This document shows positions 4,431 through 5,851 of a stretch of 5,851 nucleotides of DNA, piece after piece. Position numbers and translations under genes: made by a program. Location of the stretch: the NCBI GenBank assembly GCA_021160155.1, contig JAGHDB010000255.1, positions 1 to 5,851 of the forward strand. The letters run 5' to 3'. The notes below the pieces were generated by a model that ran no database searches, had not been told where the DNA came from, and saw nothing but the letters and a program-made list of their open reading frames with translations. Origin of the DNA: Bacteroidales bacterium (GTDB taxonomy: Bacteria > Bacteroidota > Bacteroidia > Bacteroidales > UBA12481). The number at the start of each line of letters is the position of its first letter. Position 1 is the first letter of the stretch.

Positions 4431-5851
4431 ATGCGAATTAAAAGCTCTAGTTTCAGATTTGTTTGCATCCTGATACTGGGATCTTTCATGACGACCGGAT
4501 GTCTCAAGCATGAATTCACAGAACCGCCGGATCCATTTGAACAACAACGTTTGGAGGAGGGATATGCCACATTTGAATTTGGAAGTGGTGAAAATAAAGT
4601 CACAATACTCACCAATAAAGATAATGTAACCCCTACGGATAAAGGCAATATCAGGATCCGGGGAACCATCTTCGCCGGTCGCAATTCCCTGATTCCGGTG
4701 AGAATCGGCCAGGGAGATTACATCCTCGTAAAACATTTAACCGGAGGTCAAAAGACGGTCTATCTGAATGGTCATGGAGATATACCGCTAAGCAAAGGCT
4801 CATTTAAAATGCTGAAAAACAATCACTCCGGTTTTGAATCCTTTGAAGGTTTCGGCGGATATTCTGAATTCACCCTGCCCAAGGTTGGAATCACACAGTA
4901 TCTGGAGATCCCTACCGCGGACGGTTCTCCCACAGGATTTGCACTGGGTAGCGAATTAGAGGATTTCCCCGTTAATCCCGACCGGTACTACTTTTATTTC
5001 TATTATGGAGACCAGGCTGATTTCGTTCTGAGTCAATCCTCCTTTATGGTTGACAAAATGGCGCTGGATCCTGATGACCCCTATTTTTATGTCCATGCCA
5101 GTGCCCTGTCAATTCCCGTACTGGATGCTGTTGAGGATGGCGGATTTGCCGTTTCTGTTCAGGGGATGATCCCGTTTGACGTTCCCTCATCACTCAGCTT
5201 TGGGAAAGTGGAGAGTTTTAATTTCGGGAATATTATGTTACAGGCCTCAATCAATCTCGAAAGCGTTCTCGAAGTCCCGCTGGTCATACAAGACGCCACC
5301 ACTGTCATCGGTTTCGGCAACCTGACAGATGGCGTTAATTTCTTTAATGACATGCAGGTTCCCATGACGATCGGCATATACGGTTCTTTTGTGGTTGACA
5401 TCGGTGGTATTGTTGAGTGGCAGGTTGGTGAAGCCGCTGTATCACTCAGATACGGAGGACCGAATGATTTTAAATTCAGCTATGCCGGGGTTTTTGATAA
5501 CGACATGAGTATTCTTTCAGCCATCGAAGACCTGACCGGCATTAAAGCCGATGTATCTGCTTTTGATTTTATTCAACCCCCTCAGCAGGTTATGAAGATC
5601 GTTGCATACGGCAGCATAGGCTCTAATATCAATGACTGGGAAGTAGGGATGAAATCCCAGTCCTATATGGAATTCCCCCACATCATGACAATTGACCTTG
5701 GTGGAGTTGATTTTGAGATCAACCCGGATCATCTCTATTATAATTGCCGGATGCCCATTGCAATTTTCGGCCATATCGGGCTGGCCGGAGAAATTAATAA
5801 AAACGGTTCTTTCTGGTTAAAAGCCTACTCACATGCCGGGGTCTCTTACAG
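4431..5851 (+). CDS. Large beta-rich lipoprotein of unknown function (C-terminus beyond window)
   Basis: An open frame starts at ATG 4431, 20 bp after the preceding stop, and continues for 473 complete codons to the window edge without a stop. The first residues, MRIKSSSFRFVCILILGSFM, are followed by T-T-G-C24, a lipoprotein signal whose lipobox (TTGC) is the loose form common in Bacteroidota. The mature protein would be lipidated on C24 and continues 'LKHEFTEPPDP'. The rest is almost entirely short beta strands separated by Gly/Asp/Asn turns, with few charged helices. Two segments resemble each other: 310-330 ('VPMTIGIYG...DI..IVEW') and 441-462 ('MPIAIFGHIG...EI...SFW'), suggesting internal repeats. 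I do not recognise a named family. Position directly after the SH3/barrel gene suggests they act together in the outer membrane. An in-frame TGA at 4416-4418 makes 4431 the first possible ATG. The coding call is strong; the function is unknown. Confidence 0.85.
   Translation, partial: MRIKSSSFRFVCILILGSFMTTGCLKHEFTEPPDPFEQQRLEEGYATFEFGSGENKVTILTNKDNVTPTDKGNIRIRGTIFAGRNSLIPVRIGQGDYILVKHLTGGQKTVYLNGHGDIPLSKGSFKMLKNNHSGFESFEGFGGYSEFTLPKVGITQYLEIPTADGSPTGFALGSELEDFPVNPDRYYFYFYYGDQADFVLSQSSFMVDKMALDPDDPYFYVHASALSIPVLDAVEDGGFAVSVQGMIPFDVPSSLSFGKVESFNFGNIMLQASINLESVLEVPLVIQDATTVIGFGNLTDGVNFFNDMQVPMTIGIYGSFVVDIGGIVEWQVGEAAVSLRYGGPNDFKFSYAGVFDNDMSILSAIEDLTGIKADVSAFDFIQPPQQVMKIVAYGSIGSNINDWEVGMKSQSYMEFPHIMTIDLGGVDFEINPDHLYYNCRMPIAIFGHIGLAGEINKNGSFWLKAYSHAGVSY

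Noticed and set aside
4415..4441. Short frame starting at ATG 4415 (MIRKSHAN) between the two envelope genes
   Set aside because: Eight codons only, overlapping the lipoprotein start in another frame; nothing beyond chance supports it.
4343..4736. Overlapping minus-strand open frames of 105 and 113 codons across the start of the lipoprotein gene
   Set aside because: The plus-strand frame here has a proper lipoprotein signal, natural spacing to the upstream gene and runs more than 1400 bases. The minus-strand translations have no recognisable domains and only mirror it.
5159..5774. Minus-strand open frames of 80 and 85 codons
   Set aside because: Both lie wholly inside the plus-strand lipoprotein frame, lack recognisable protein features and have no promoter or neighbour that would support them.

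Overview
The window looks like a chromosomal segment from a member of the Bacteroidota. Start codons lack convincing Shine-Dalgarno sequences. Consensus-type Bacteroidota -7 boxes (TAnnTTTG) lie just upstream of three starts. The encoded proteins are typical of that phylum: signal-peptide/beta-barrel proteins, a lipoprotein and a DedA protein. No rRNA, tRNA, CRISPR array, transposase or phage gene was seen.

Layout: (1) Bases 1-107, minus strand, hold the first 35 codons of an OmpR/PhoB-type response regulator that runs out of the window. (2) The 171-bp divergent intergenic region carries a perfect 16-bp palindrome and, overlapping it, five 7-mers spaced exactly 11 bp apart. This array ends 10 bp before a TATTTTTG box, an arrangement much like a PHO box. 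(3) Bases 279-1592 encode a secreted, probably outer-membrane beta-barrel protein that is the likely target of that regulator. (4) A 317-bp gene-free stretch includes a 62-bp nested inverted repeat, and base composition changes across it from AT-rich on the left to clearly richer in GC on the right. (5) Bases 1910-2518 encode a DedA-family membrane protein. (6) A 122-bp gap holds a 16-bp palindrome and a probable promoter. (7) Bases 2641-4410 (GTG start) encode a 589-residue envelope protein with two SH3-like domains, a beta-rich middle and a C-terminal beta-barrel ending in Phe. (8) Twenty bases downstream a large lipoprotein begins at 4431; it stays open to the end of the window and is truncated there.

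How they may work together: the left part reads as a regulator and target pair, with an envelope protein controlled by a two-component system. The right part reads as a two-gene envelope operon (SH3/beta-barrel protein plus lipoprotein) of unknown function, preceded by a DedA lipid-carrier transporter homologue. I did not recognise a named system for the SH3-barrel/lipoprotein pair. The best candidates for something undescribed are the 11-bp operator array and this envelope gene pair.
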